Of a stretch of 64,000 bases of DNA, positions 8,043 through 19,526 are shown in pieces. The notes under the pieces were generated by a model. It saw only the letters and a list, made by a program, of their open reading frames with translations. It did no database searches and had not been told where the DNA came from. The stretch is from NCBI RefSeq assembly GCF_000731675.1, contig NZ_JMIT01000001.1:2105713-2169712 (forward strand), written 5' to 3'. The DNA is from Pseudomonas capeferrum (GTDB taxonomy: Bacteria; Pseudomonadota; Gammaproteobacteria; Pseudomonadales; Pseudomonadaceae). Each line of letters starts with the position of its first letter. The stretch's first letter is position 1. Position numbers and translations under genes: made by a program.

Positions 8043-9782
8043 TCACTTGCGCGCCGCCTCCCACGACTTCAGCAGCTCGTTGTAGCTCACCGTCTCGCCC
8101 TTGGGCTTTTCGTTGGCCAGCTTAGGCTTCGGCGCGCCCGGCTGGTCGTACCAGTATTGGGCGTCCCGTTCCGGGTTGAGCTTCGGCGCACAGGTTGCCT
8201 GGGCATTGGAACGCTGCAGCCGCTCCATCATCCGGTCCTGATCACGGGCCAGGCCATCCAGCGCCTCCTGCGGGGTCTTCTCGCCGCTGGCCACTTCGGC
8301 GATATGGCTCCACCACAATTGCGCCAGCCGCGGGTAATCAGGCACGTTGGTGCCGGTGGGCGTCCATTGCACCCGTGCCGGGCTGCGGTAGAACTCCACC
8401 AGCCCGCCCAGCTTGGGCGCAAGGTCGGTCATCGCCTGGGAGTTGATGTCCGACTCGCGAATCGGCGTCAGACCGACGATGGTCTTTTTCAGCGACACCG
8501 TCTTGGATGTCACGAACTGCGCATACAGCCAGGCAGCCAGGCGCTGCTTCTCGGGGGTGGACTTGAAGAACGTCCAGGAGCCGGTGTCCTGATAGCCCAG
8601 CTTCATCCCCTCCTCCCAGTACGGCCCCTTGGGCGATGGCGCCATGCGCCACTTCGGCGTGCCATCGGCGTTGACCACCGGCAGCCCGGGCTTGGTCATG
8701 TCGGCGGTAAAGGCGGTGTACCAGAAGATCTGCTGGGCAATGTTGCCCTGCGCCGGCACCGGGCCTGCCTCGGAGAAGGTCATGCCCTGGGCTTCCTTGG
8801 GCGCGTAGGCGCGCATCCAGTCCACGTACTTCTGTGTTGCGTACACGGCCGCCGGGCCATTGGTGTCACCGCCGCGGGTAACGCTGGAACCCACCGGGTG
8901 GCAGTCCTCCACGCGGATGCCCCACTCGTCCACCGGCAGGCCATTGGGCAGGCCCTTGTCGCCACCGCCGGCCATCGAGAACCAGGCATCGGTAAAGCGC
9001 CACCCCAGCGACGGGTCCTTCTTGCCGTAGTCCATGTGGCCATAGACACGCTTGCCGTCGATTTCCTTGACGTCCTCGCTGAAGAATTGGGCGATGTCCT
9101 CGTAGGCCGACCAGTTCACCGGCACGCCCAGCTCATAGCCGTACTTCTCCTTGAACCTGGCTTTGAGCGCTGGCCGCTCGAACCAGTCGGCACGGAACCA
9201 GTAAAGGTTGGCGAACTGCTGGTCAGGCAACTGGTAGACCTTGCCATCCGGCGCGGTGGTAAACGAGATGCCGATGAAATCCTTGAGGTCGAGGGTCGGC
9301 GAAGTGTAGGCCTTGCCCTCGTTGGCCATCAGGTCGGTGATCGATTCGACCTTGCCATAGCGAAAATGCGTACCGATCAGGTCCGAATCGTTGACCCAGC
9401 CGTCATAGATGTTCTTGTCCGATTGCATCTGGGTCTGCAGCTTTTCGACCACGTCACCTTCCTGCAGCAGGTCGTGGGTCAGCTGGATGCCGGTGATCTC
9501 ACTGAAGGCCTTGGCCAGCACCTTGGATTCGTACTCATGGGTGGTGATGGTTTCCGACACCACATTGATCTTCATCCCACGAAACGGTTCGGCGGCCTTG
9601 ATGAACCACTTGAGTTCGGCCAACTGCTGCTCAGGTGTCAGGGTCGAAGGCTTGAACTCGCTGCCGATCCACCGCGATGCCGCATCCTCGTACTGGTCGG
9701 CCCACGCCGCGCCCGGCACGCTGGCCAGCACCAGCAACGCGGCCAGGGTCAAATGTCGCCTTTTGTCATTGTCATGGAACAT
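8043..9782 (-). CDS. glpV: GlpV-like glycerol-type ABC substrate-binding protein
   Basis: Periplasmic binding protein of 579 residues. The N-terminal signal peptide (LTLAALLVLASVPGAAWA, cleaved before DQYEDAA) is followed by a type-II binding fold. It is unusually large for a sugar-binding protein, as are the GlpV-type proteins of Rhizobium glpSTPQUV operons. It is the last gene of the six-gene operon, after a small DUF2160 membrane protein, and that order identifies the system. Glycerol is the known ligand of the rhizobial relative; the ligand here is inferred, and other polyols are possible. In KT2440 the equivalent genes lie beside folD (from memory). Confidence 0.75.
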   Translation of the reverse strand: MFHDNDKRRHLTLAALLVLASVPGAAWADQYEDAASRWIGSEFKPSTLTPEQQLAELKWFIKAAEPFRGMKINVVSETITTHEYESKVLAKAFSEITGIQLTHDLLQEGDVVEKLQTQMQSDKNIYDGWVNDSDLIGTHFRYGKVESITDLMANEGKAYTSPTLDLKDFIGISFTTAPDGKVYQLPDQQFANLYWFRADWFERPALKARFKEKYGYELGVPVNWSAYEDIAQFFSEDVKEIDGKRVYGHMDYGKKDPSLGWRFTDAWFSMAGGGDKGLPNGLPVDEWGIRVEDCHPVGSSVTRGGDTNGPAAVYATQKYVDWMRAYAPKEAQGMTFSEAGPVPAQGNIAQQIFWYTAFTADMTKPGLPVVNADGTPKWRMAPSPKGPYWEEGMKLGYQDTGSWTFFKSTPEKQRLAAWLYAQFVTSKTVSLKKTIVGLTPIRESDINSQAMTDLAPKLGGLVEFYRSPARVQWTPTGTNVPDYPRLAQLWWSHIAEVASGEKTPQEALDGLARDQDRMMERLQRSNAQATCAPKLNPERDAQYWYDQPGAPKPKLANEKPKGETVSYNELLKSWEAARK

Positions 9783-9819
9783 TGTGATCTCCCGATTGAG
9801 TTATTCCCGGAGCCGTCGC

Positions 9820-10092
9820 TCAGCCCCAACGCAGCACCACCACGAGCCAGCCCAGCGACATCAGCGAGGCCACCCACAACGGCCAGTCGCTGACCCCGAC
9901 TACCAACAAGTGCAGGTAAGCGCTGACCAGCAAGCCAACGAACAACCGGTCGCCACGGCTGGTGACGATCGGCAGAAAGCCGCGCCGCTCCACACAGGGG
10001 TGGCGCAGTTCGAGCAGGGTCATGCACACCAGCAGCACACCGACGGCAGCGAAGAACAGCGCTGTCGGCAGGGTCCAGGCCATCCATTCCAT
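9820..10092 (-). CDS. glpU: GlpU-like small membrane protein (DUF2160)
   Basis: A 90-residue protein from MEWMAWTLPTALFFAAVGVL with three hydrophobic segments (about 6-26, 45-65 and 70-88). A conserved charged loop (LRHPCVERRGFLPIVTSRGD) sits between the first two. A small protein of this type between the second permease and the binding protein is diagnostic of glycerol-type ABC operons. Its role is unknown; it may be an accessory membrane subunit. Confidence 0.75.
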   Translation of the reverse strand: MEWMAWTLPTALFFAAVGVLLVCMTLLELRHPCVERRGFLPIVTSRGDRLFVGLLVSAYLHLLVVGVSDWPLWVASLMSLGWLVVVLRWG

Positions 10093-10104
10093 GCGTTGCC
10101 CTCC

Positions 10105-10905
<801 letters not shown>

Positions 10906-10908
10906 GGC

Positions 10909-11768
<860 letters not shown>

Positions 11769-11772
<4 letters not shown>

Positions 11773-12866
11773 GGCCCGGCCTCCAGCAGTACATCATCGA
11801 CGTAGAGCATCAGCCATTGGCTGGGCAGGCTCACCCAGGCCTGGCCCACCGGCAGCGGGCGGTCCTCGCCCAGGCGCGCCTTGAGCGTGGCACCGCCGAG
11901 CGTGAAGGTGACGATGCGGTAGGTGCCCAGGTCTTCGACATCCAGCACCTGCACCGCAAAGGCGTGGTCGAGCGGGCTGTCCCAGAGCTGCACGAACTCC
12001 GGCCGTATCCCCACTTGCAGGCGCCCACCTGCCGTTGCCGCCAAACGTTCGCGCAGGCCATCGGGCAATGCCAGGTGCAGGCCGCCAAAGCTCACCCCAT
12101 CGGCTTCGGCGCGCACGTCGATGAAGTTCATGCCCGGGCTGCCAATGAAATAGCCGACAAAGGTATGACGTGGCCGCTCGAACAACTCGCGCGGGGTTGC
12201 GAACTGGACGATGCGCCCAGCGTGCATCACCGCGATCTTGTCGGCGAAGGTCGAGGCCTCCAGTTGATCGTGGGTGACGTAGATCATGGTGATGTTGAAC
12301 TGCTCATGGATCTGCTTGAGCTTGCGCCGCAGCTTCCACTTCAGGTGCGGGTCGATCACCGTCAAAGGCTCGTCGAAGAGGATCGCCGAGACGTCTTCGC
12401 GTACCAGGCCACGGCCCATCGAGACTTTCTGCTTCTCATCGGCGCTGAGGTTGCGCGCCTTCTTTTTCAGCACGGCGGACAGGTCGAGCACCTCGGCGAT
12501 CTCCTCCACCCGTGCTCGCACCCTGCCCTCGTCCACCCCCTGGTTGCGTAACGGAAACGCCAGGTTGTCGAACACCGTCATGGTGTCGTACACCACCGGA
12601 AACTGGAACACCTGGGCAATGTTGCGCGCCTGCGGCGACAGCGCGTTGACCGGCTTGCCGTCGAACAGCACTTCGCCGTGAGAAGGCGTAAGCAGCCCCG
12701 AGATGATGTTGAGCAAGGTCGACTTGCCGCAACCCGAAGGCCCGAGCAAGGCATAGGCACCCCCTTGCTCCCACACGTGCTCCAGCGCGTGCAAGGCGTA
12801 GTCTGCCTCCGAGGCCGGCTGGCGGCTGTAGCTGTGCGCCAGCTGGCGCAGGCGGATCTCGGCCAT
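11769..12866 (-). CDS. glpT: GlpT-like ABC ATPase with a degenerate signature motif
   Basis: A 365-residue MalK/UgpC-type ATPase from the ATG at 12866. Walker A GPSGCGKST, Walker B ILFDEPL and the switch His in YVTHDQ are intact. The ABC signature, normally LSGGQ, reads LSADEKQ. A C-terminal TOBE domain follows. The start overlaps the glpS stop by one base (TGATG). With GlpS it should form a heterodimer with one consensus and one degenerate ATP site. The name refers to the ABC operon and not to the glycerol-3-phosphate antiporter GlpT. Confidence 0.75.
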
Positions 12867-13960
12867 CAACGACGCCTTGCCTGGCGCAGGCCCGGGGCCT
12901 GTACCAAGGCCCCGGCATTGTCGAAGACAAACAGCTTGTGCGTGGGGATGAACACCCGGATCGGCGTGTCCACCTGGTACTCGTGCACGCCCGGCAAGTG
13001 CAGGGTCATCCGCCAGTGCTCATTGCGCACATGGAGGAAGGTTTCCGAGCCACTGATCTCGGCCAGCTCCACCAGTACCGCCAGCTCCAGGTCATCGTCA
13101 TGGGTCGGCACCAGGGTGATGTGGCTGGGGCGCACACCAAAGCGGTAGTCACCTTCGCCTAGGCGTTGCAGGTCGGCGTTGCGGGCAAAGTGCACCGCCT
13201 GCGCCATGCTCACCTCATTGCCCGCGATGCGCCCGGGTATCAGGTTGATGGGGGGTTCGGAAAACAGCTCGGCGGCCAGCACGCTGTTGGGCTGCTGATA
13301 GACCGCCGCGGTTGGGCCGCTCTGCACGATGCGCCCCTGGTGCAAGAGCGTGGTGGTACCGCCCAGCGCCAGCGCTTCATTGGGCTCGGTGGTGGCATAG
13401 ACGGCAATGCAGTTGCGCTGGGCGAACAACGCCCGCAGCTCTTGGCGCAGGCCTTCGCGCAGCTTGTAATCGAGGTTGACCAACGGCTCGTCGAACAGGA
13501 TCAACGAAGCATCCTTGACCAGCGCCCGGGCCATCGCCGTGCGTTGCTGCTGGCCACCGGACAACTCCAGCGGCAAGCGCTGCAGGTAAGCCTCGATGCG
13601 CAGCATTTCGGCGGTTTCCTGTACCCGTCGGCGCACCTCTGCCTCGGCCAGGCGTGCCTGGCGCAGGGGTGAAGCGATGTTCTCGTACACGCTCAGGGTC
13701 GGGTAATTGATGAACTGCTGATACACCATCGACACGTTGCGCTGGCGCACCGGCACCCCGGTGACATCGCTGCCGGCCATCAGCACGCGGCCCCGGTCCG
13801 GTCGGTCAAGCCCCGCCATCAGGCGCATCAGGCTGGTCTTGCCGGCCAAGGTGCGGCCCAGCAGCACGTTGAACGACCCCGGCTCGAAACGCAGGGACGC
13901 ATCGACGATGCAAGCCTGGTTGTCGACACTGCGGCTGACCTGCTCCAGCACCAGGGACAT
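12866..13960 (-). CDS. glpS: GlpS-like ABC ATPase lacking the switch histidine
   Basis: A 364-residue ATPase from the ATG at 13960 (MSLVLEQVSRSVDNQACIVD), the first gene of the operon. Walker A is GRTLAGKTS, the signature is a good LSGGQQQR, and Walker B is LILFDEPL. The H-loop, normally VTHDQ, reads YATTEPNEA, so the switch histidine is absent. A TOBE domain ends the protein. Its intact signature complements the intact Walker/H-loop of GlpT. A sigma-54 promoter lies 38-52 bases upstream of the start codon. Confidence 0.75.
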   Translation of the reverse strand: MSLVLEQVSRSVDNQACIVDASLRFEPGSFNVLLGRTLAGKTSLMRLMAGLDRPDRGRVLMAGSDVTGVPVRQRNVSMVYQQFINYPTLSVYENIASPLRQARLAEAEVRRRVQETAEMLRIEAYLQRLPLELSGGQQQRTAMARALVKDASLILFDEPLVNLDYKLREGLRQELRALFAQRNCIAVYATTEPNEALALGGTTTLLHQGRIVQSGPTAAVYQQPNSVLAAELFSEPPINLIPGRIAGNEVSMAQAVHFARNADLQRLGEGDYRFGVRPSHITLVPTHDDDLELAVLVELAEISGSETFLHVRNEHWRMTLHLPGVHEYQVDTPIRVFIPTHKLFVFDNAGALVQAPGLRQARRR

Positions 13961-13997
13961 GGCGTGGCCTTTTCTTGATTGTTGTGCGCAGGGCACA

Positions 13998-14012
13998 GCC
14001 AGTTTCGTGCCA
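13998..14012 (-). promoter_or_regulatory. Sigma-54 (-24/-12) promoter of the ABC operon
   Basis: The minus strand reads TGGCACGAAACTGGC, with GG and GC separated by ten bases as RpoN promoters require and a perfect TGGCAC at -24. It lies just upstream of glpS. The divergent gene encodes an RpoN-dependent activator, which fits. Confidence 0.7.
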
Positions 14013-14067
14013 GCACTGCCTGATCGCTCTGGCCCGCGCCTTCACCTGCCAGGGCCTGCCATTGCCC

Positions 14068-14105
14068 GTTCACACCTGAACACCTGCCCTGAACACCTGA
14101 ACAGG
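14068..14105. promoter_or_regulatory. Candidate activator-binding repeats (UAS)
   Basis: The 11-base direct repeat ACACCTGAACA occurs at 14072-14082 and 14093-14103, 21 bases apart (two helical turns). The first copy also lies within an inverted repeat GTTCA-CACC-TGAAC (14068-14081). The position, about 60-90 bases upstream of the -24/-12 element, suits an enhancer for the divergently encoded activator. Confidence 0.55.
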
Positions 14106-14183
14106 CGTGGGTTTGACAATGAACAACCGTGGACGACACTGAACAGCGGTCGACTGATAACAACAAACACACAGGACAGGCCC

Positions 14184-15971
14184 ATGGCCGCATCCGCTTC
14201 GCCCCATGCCCAACTGATCCAGGCGTCCTGGGCGCGATGCCGCGAGCATGGCCTGCAACCTCAGCGTGCACCCGACTTCGATTGCCTGACCGTAACCGAA
14301 CTGAACAGCCTGCTGGAGCGGCGCCATGCGCTGTTGCGGCTGACCCGTGATGAAGTGCTGCCACACTATGCACACCTGCTGGGCAACGCCAGCTACCTGG
14401 TGATGCTGGCCGACGCCAGTGGTTGCCTGCTTGACACCTGGGGTTCGCAACGCTTCGTCGACCCGCGTCAACGCCATGGTTTCAGCGCAGGCGCCCATTG
14501 GCTCGAACGCGGCGTGGGCACCAATGCCCTGGGTACTGCGCTGGTCTGCGCCGAAGCGATCCACGTTGGCCAGGATGAACACTTTCTGCAGCAGAACCGC
14601 TACCTGTGCAGCGCCGCTGCGCCGGTGTTCGATGCCGAGCGGCAACTGGTCGGCGCGCTCGATGTGGCCAGCGACGGCTACCTGCCCGCCAGCCAGACGC
14701 TCGGCCTGGTGCGCATGATGGGCCAGAGTCTGGAGAACCGGTTGATCCTGGCGCAGCATGGCGACCATCACGCCCAGCTGCTGTTCAACAGCGCCTGCGA
14801 CAACCTCGACAGCCCTTGGGCGGGCTTGCTGGTATGCGATGAGCGCGGCCAGGTGCTCGCGGCCAATCACCGGGCCGACAGCCTGCTCGGCGGCAACCCG
14901 CTGCGGCAGAACCTCGAACAATTGTTCCAAACCCCCTTGCAGCAGTTGCTGGCCCAGCCCCAGCAACAGCCGTTTGCCCTGCAGGCGGCCGGCCGCCACC
15001 GTTTCCACTGCCAATGGCAACCGCCCCGCCACGGCCCCACACCCACGTCACCCGGTCACGGTGACCCGCGCCTGGGCAAAGCCTTGGACCAAGCCAGCCT
15101 GCTACTGGAAAAGGACATCCCGGTATTGATCCAGGGTGAAACCGGGGTGGGCAAGGAAGTCTTCGTCGAGGCCCTGCACCGCGCCAGCAGCCGCGCCGGC
15201 CAGCCGCTGATCGCCGTCAACTGCGCGGCAATCCCCGCCGAGCTGGTCGAGTCGGAGCTTTTCGGCTATGACAAAGGCGCCTTCACCGGCGCTCATCACA
15301 AGGGCAACCCCGGGCTGATCCGCAAGGCCGATCACGGCATTCTGTTTCTCGACGAAATCGGCGACATGCCACTGCCGACCCAGGCCCGACTGCTGCGCGT
15401 ACTGCAATCACGCAGCATTCAGCCCCTGGGCAGCGGCGAGCCAGTGACCGTAGACATCCGCGTGGTATCGGCGAGCAATCGCGACCTGGCCGACGCCGTG
15501 CGTACCGGTCGATTTCGCGAAGACCTTTACTACCGGGTAGCCGGGCTGACCCTCAGCTTGCCGGCCTTGCGCGAACGCAGTGATCGACGCGCGCTGATCG
15601 AGCAGGTGCACGCCCGGCATCTCGCCCCCGGGCAACCACGGCAATTACCCCCCAACACCCTTGAACTGTTGTTGCACCATCCCTGGCCGGGCAACCTGCG
15701 CCAACTCAACAGCGTACTGCAGGTAGCCCTGGCCCTGGCCGGCACGCAGCCAATCGGCATCGAGCACTTTTCAGCGTGCTTCCTTGCCCAGGCCAGAGCA
15801 CTCACGCCAAGCCCGCAGGTCGCAGCGACGCAAACGCCCGCCACTGACCTGGCCCACCTGCTGAACACCTGCGACGGCAACATTTCTGCGCTGGCGCGCT
15901 TGCTGGGCATCAGCCGCACCACCCTGTACAAACGCCTGCGCGAACAGGGGCTGGAACCCTCCCACCTGTAA
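14184..15971 (+). CDS. AcoR-like sigma-54-dependent activator
   Basis: A 595-residue enhancer-binding protein from the ATG at 14184 (MAASASPHAQLIQASWARCR); GGACAGG precedes it. Domain order is an N-terminal GAF sensor (about 75-205), a PAS-like linker, the AAA+ domain with Walker A GETGVGKE, the GAFTGA sigma-54 contact loop and Walker B ILFLDEIGD, and a C-terminal Fis-type helix-turn-helix (ISALARLLGISRTTLYKRL). The layout is that of AcoR-type regulators of alcohol or diol catabolism. It is divergent from glpSTPQUV with a -24/-12 promoter between them, so it probably activates that operon. The inducer is unknown. Confidence 0.85.
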   Translation: MAASASPHAQLIQASWARCREHGLQPQRAPDFDCLTVTELNSLLERRHALLRLTRDEVLPHYAHLLGNASYLVMLADASGCLLDTWGSQRFVDPRQRHGFSAGAHWLERGVGTNALGTALVCAEAIHVGQDEHFLQQNRYLCSAAAPVFDAERQLVGALDVASDGYLPASQTLGLVRMMGQSLENRLILAQHGDHHAQLLFNSACDNLDSPWAGLLVCDERGQVLAANHRADSLLGGNPLRQNLEQLFQTPLQQLLAQPQQQPFALQAAGRHRFHCQWQPPRHGPTPTSPGHGDPRLGKALDQASLLLEKDIPVLIQGETGVGKEVFVEALHRASSRAGQPLIAVNCAAIPAELVESELFGYDKGAFTGAHHKGNPGLIRKADHGILFLDEIGDMPLPTQARLLRVLQSRSIQPLGSGEPVTVDIRVVSASNRDLADAVRTGRFREDLYYRVAGLTLSLPALRERSDRRALIEQVHARHLAPGQPRQLPPNTLELLLHHPWPGNLRQLNSVLQVALALAGTQPIGIEHFSACFLAQARALTPSPQVAATQTPATDLAHLLNTCDGNISALARLLGISRTTLYKRLREQGLEPSHL

Positions 15972-15993
15972 GCCTGTATCGGCCTCTCAACCA

Positions 15994-17688
15994 TCAACCG
16001 CCGCGCCAGGCCTCGGGCTGCCGATAGCCTTGCGCCCACGCCACCACCTCGCTCGCCGGCATCGGCCGGGCAATGCAATAGCCCTGCGCCAGCTCACAGC
16101 CCAGCGCCATCAACACCCGCCCGTGCTCGACACTCTCCAGGCCTTCGGCAATCACCTCGCGGCCAAACGCCCGCGCCAGCCCGATCACCGCCCCGGTCAG
16201 GGCCAGGTCGTCCTGGTCATGAAGGATGTCGCGCACGAATGACTTGTCGATCTTGATGGTTTGGGTGGGCAAGCGCTTGAGGTAGCTGAGCGACGAATAA
16301 CCGGTGCCGAAATCGTCCAGCGAAAAGCGCACGCCCAGGGCCCGGCAAGCATCCAGGCAGCGGCTGACATGCTGCAGGTTGTCGATGGCCACCGACTCGA
16401 CGATTTCCAGGTCCAGCCGCGTCGGGTCAACCCCCGCATGCGCTGCCAGCAACTGCTCCAGGCGCTCGACGAAATCATTGCGCTGCAGATGCCGCGCCGC
16501 GATGTTGACACTCAGCGACCAAGGCTGCCCCAGTCGTTGCCAGGCCTGCAGCTGGCTCAACGCCTGGTCGATCACCCATTCGCCAATCTCGATGATCAAG
16601 TCGGTCTGCTCCACCCAGGGCAGGAACTCACCGGGAGGCACCAGGCCACGACCCGGCCTTTGCCAACGCAACAAACCCTCGAACCCCAGCACCTGGCCGC
16701 TGCGCAAATTGACCTTGGGCTGGTAGTGGAGGCACAGCTCACTATTGCGCAGTGCCCGACGTACCCGCGCCACAGTCTGGTGGGTGGCCTTGAGCTCCTG
16801 CTCCTGGGACACATCGAACAGGTGATAGCGGTTGCGCCCCCGCTGCTTGGCCACGTACATGGCCTGGTCAGCGTGGCGCACCAGTGTATCGGCATCCTCA
16901 TCGTCGAGCGGGTAGAGCGTGACGCCGATACTGGCGCTTAGCGAAAGGGTGTGTTCACGTACCACATACGGGGTCGACAGCGCGCGCAACACACGGCGCA
17001 GAGCCGCATCCAGCTGACGGTCGTCACCGACATTGCGCAGGATCAACACGAACTCGTCACCCGATAACCGGGCGACGGCATCCCCACCGCGCAAGATACC
17101 TTTCAGGCGCTGCGCCACTTCGACCAGCAACAGGTCACCCGTGGCATGCCCGTAACCATCGTTGACCGCCTTGAAGCCATCCAGGTCGAGCATGCACACG
17201 GCCAGCGGTATGTCCTCGCGACGCGAAAAAGCCAACGCCTGGTTGAGCAAGTCGGACAGGAAGGCGCGGTTGGGCAGGCCCGTCAGCACATCGTGGCCCA
17301 CCCGCCACTGCAGGGTATGCAGCAGCTGGCGCTTCTCGGTGACATCGAAACGTATCGACACATACTTGCGTACCTTTCCAGTCGCGGGGTCGACCAGCGG
17401 CACCATGGTACTGTCCACCCAGTACAGCGAACCGTCCTTGGCACGGTTGCAGATCTCGCCCTTCCACACCTTGCCGGCGGCCAGTGCCCGCCACATGCCC
17501 TCGAAGAACTCCGGCTCATGCAGGCCGGAGTTCAGAATGCGATGGTTGGCGCCCAGCAGTTCGTCCCGGCTGTAACCCGAGATGCTGCAAAACTGCTGGT
17601 TGACATAGGTAATGCAGCCACGCAGGTCGGTTTCGGAAAAGATCGCGGCCGCGTCCACGGCCGCACGGTAGTTATCGTCCATAAGCAT
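15994..17688 (-). CDS. PAS-GGDEF-EAL cyclic-di-GMP enzyme co-transcribed with aer
   Basis: A 564-residue cytoplasmic protein. A PAS domain at 10-118 (GYSRDELLGANHRIL, a PAC tail) is followed by GGDEF at 125-290 with the active-site variant SGDEF (209-213) and EAL at 305-555 with the variant EGL (337-339). The EAL metal and catalytic segments (NIAARHL, EIVES, DDFGTGYSSL, IKIDKSF, EGLE) are kept, so both activities are possible. It lies six bases downstream of the aerotaxis gene. From memory, KT2440 PP2258, a motility-associated dual-function c-di-GMP protein, is co-encoded with an Aer receptor in this way. The start may be the ATG at 17682 instead of 17688. Confidence 0.85.
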   Translation of the reverse strand: MLMDDNYRAAVDAAAIFSETDLRGCITYVNQQFCSISGYSRDELLGANHRILNSGLHEPEFFEGMWRALAAGKVWKGEICNRAKDGSLYWVDSTMVPLVDPATGKVRKYVSIRFDVTEKRQLLHTLQWRVGHDVLTGLPNRAFLSDLLNQALAFSRREDIPLAVCMLDLDGFKAVNDGYGHATGDLLLVEVAQRLKGILRGGDAVARLSGDEFVLILRNVGDDRQLDAALRRVLRALSTPYVVREHTLSLSASIGVTLYPLDDEDADTLVRHADQAMYVAKQRGRNRYHLFDVSQEQELKATHQTVARVRRALRNSELCLHYQPKVNLRSGQVLGFEGLLRWQRPGRGLVPPGEFLPWVEQTDLIIEIGEWVIDQALSQLQAWQRLGQPWSLSVNIAARHLQRNDFVERLEQLLAAHAGVDPTRLDLEIVESVAIDNLQHVSRCLDACRALGVRFSLDDFGTGYSSLSYLKRLPTQTIKIDKSFVRDILHDQDDLALTGAVIGLARAFGREVIAEGLESVEHGRVLMALGCELAQGYCIARPMPASEVVAWAQGYRQPEAWRGG

Positions 17689-17694
17689 CCTGCC

Positions 17695-19260
17695 CTAGCG
17701 GTTGAAGCGCTCCACGAGGGCGCGTAATCCTGCGCACACCTCTTCCAGCTCGGCACCGCGCGAGGCGGCGGCGTTGGCACTGTGGGCGCTGTGTTGGGCA
17801 ATACCCGCCACACCGTTGATCTGCCGCGACACCTCTTCTGCCACGGCAGACTGCTGCTGCGAGGCCGTGGCCATCTGCTGGCTCATGTCACTGATACGCT
17901 GCACCGCTGCACGAATACCGTGCAGTGCCTGCTGTGCTTCCTGCACCTGGGCTACGCCCTGTTCGGCACCCTGAATACCTTGGCTGGCAATGGCCACGGC
18001 GTCCTCGGCGCCGCTGCGCAGGCCGTCGATGATGGCCTGGATATGCAACGTCGACTGCCGGGTCTTGTCGGCCAACGCCCTTACTTCATCGGCTACCACG
18101 GCAAAGCCGCGGCCCTGCTCGCCGGCACGGGCGGCCTCGATGGCGGCATTGAGGGCCAGCAGGTTGGTCTGTTCGGCAATGCCACGGATCATCCCGGCAG
18201 CCTCGGCGATGGCACCGGTCTGGCCGGCCAGGTGGGTGACCGCCTGATTGATCTGGTCCACCGTGCCGGCCAAGGCGCGAATGGCCGTGCCGCTGGCGTC
18301 GGCCACGCGGCTGCCCTGCTCGGCCAGCAGGTGCGCGGTTTGCGCCTCGGCTGCGGTGAGCTGCACATGGTTGACCACCTCACCGATCGATGCAGTCATC
18401 TGGGTCATGGCGGTTGCGCTCAGGTCGGTTTCGGCGCGCTGTTCCAGCAGCGCCGTTTCAGTGCCGCGCGACAACCGCCCGGCATCGTGGGCGGCCACCG
18501 CCATCTGCGTGGCGAGATCGCTGAGGCGGGTCAACGCGGTCTTCAGGCGGGCTTCTTCACCGATCAGGATCAGTTGCAGTTGCCCAGCCGCACCGGGCAA
18601 GTCGCTGTAGGTCAAGGCGGCGGTCGGGTCGGCGAAGGTCCCTTCAGCGCCCCGGATCACCCGCCGCAGTTGGCGGCCCAGGTCGTTGCGCATCCACAGG
18701 CCGTAGGCGGCGAACAAGGCCAGGGTCACGCCCTGCCCTGGCCAGCCCGGCAAGAGCTGGTTGGCGCCCACCGCCAATACCCCGCCCAGCAGTGGCAACG
18801 CCAAGGCCTGGGCCAGCAGGGCCAGGCGGCGGGCGTTCGACAGCGGCGCCTGGCCTTGGCGCAAGCGCGTATACAATGCCTCGGCACGGCGCACCTGCTC
18901 GCGGGTCGGGCAGACCCGCACCGACTCGTAGCCAATGACCCGGCCCCCTTCAAGGATCGGCGTGACATAGGCATTGACCCAGTAGTAGTCACCGTTGCGG
19001 CAGCGGTTCTTGACGATACCCATCCAGCTTTTGCCGGCTTTCAGGTGACGCCACATCAAGGCATACACCGCTGCGGGCATGTCCGGGTGGCGCACCAGGT
19101 TGTGCGGGCTGCCGATCAGTTCGGCCTCGCTGTAGCCGCTGATGGCGGCAAACTCTGGGTTGCAGTAGGTAATCAGGCTGGTGGTGTCGGTGGCGGAAAT
19201 AAGCCGCTGACCCGAGGGGAAACGTTGCTCGACCGGGGTTACCGGGAGATTGAGGCGCAC
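17695..19260 (-). CDS. aer: Aer-type aerotaxis/energy-taxis receptor
   Basis: A 521-residue chemoreceptor from a GTG at 19260; GGAG stands seven bases before it and the length equals known Pseudomonas Aer proteins. An N-terminal PAS domain ([20 protein letters not shown], residues about 20-130, the FAD-sensing module of Aer) is followed by a short hydrophobic region at about 155-195 with no periplasmic domain. The cytoplasmic methyl-accepting domain carries the hairpin-tip sequence [20 protein letters not shown]. It senses redox state and signals to CheA/CheW. The next gene encodes a c-di-GMP enzyme. Confidence 0.88.
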   Translation of the reverse strand: MRLNLPVTPVEQRFPSGQRLISATDTTSLITYCNPEFAAISGYSEAELIGSPHNLVRHPDMPAAVYALMWRHLKAGKSWMGIVKNRCRNGDYYWVNAYVTPILEGGRVIGYESVRVCPTREQVRRAEALYTRLRQGQAPLSNARRLALLAQALALPLLGGVLAVGANQLLPGWPGQGVTLALFAAYGLWMRNDLGRQLRRVIRGAEGTFADPTAALTYSDLPGAAGQLQLILIGEEARLKTALTRLSDLATQMAVAAHDAGRLSRGTETALLEQRAETDLSATAMTQMTASIGEVVNHVQLTAAEAQTAHLLAEQGSRVADASGTAIRALAGTVDQINQAVTHLAGQTGAIAEAAGMIRGIAEQTNLLALNAAIEAARAGEQGRGFAVVADEVRALADKTRQSTLHIQAIIDGLRSGAEDAVAIASQGIQGAEQGVAQVQEAQQALHGIRAAVQRISDMSQQMATASQQQSAVAEEVSRQINGVAGIAQHSAHSANAAASRGAELEEVCAGLRALVERFNR

Positions 19261-19526
19261 GATGAGACTCCATTCACTGACGAACCGGCACTCTGCCCAT
19301 CGACGGCCATCGGAACCGATCCGCATCGATCCGCTCAAATGTGCACATGTGCTTCCAGCCACACCGGCATGAGGCCGAATGACACTGGAGACTCGATGAT
19401 GACTGTCCGGTCAAGTGGCGAATTCTACGAAATCCATCACATAAATCCAACAAAGGTGATCAATCATGGCGTTGCGCCATGCGGATAGATATCGTTAAGT
19501 TCTTGATTCTAAATGGGAATTAAGTG

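Noticed and set aside
7953..9893. Long plus-strand frame opposite glpV
   Set aside because: Shadow of the minus-strand substrate-binding protein, which has a signal peptide and operon context.
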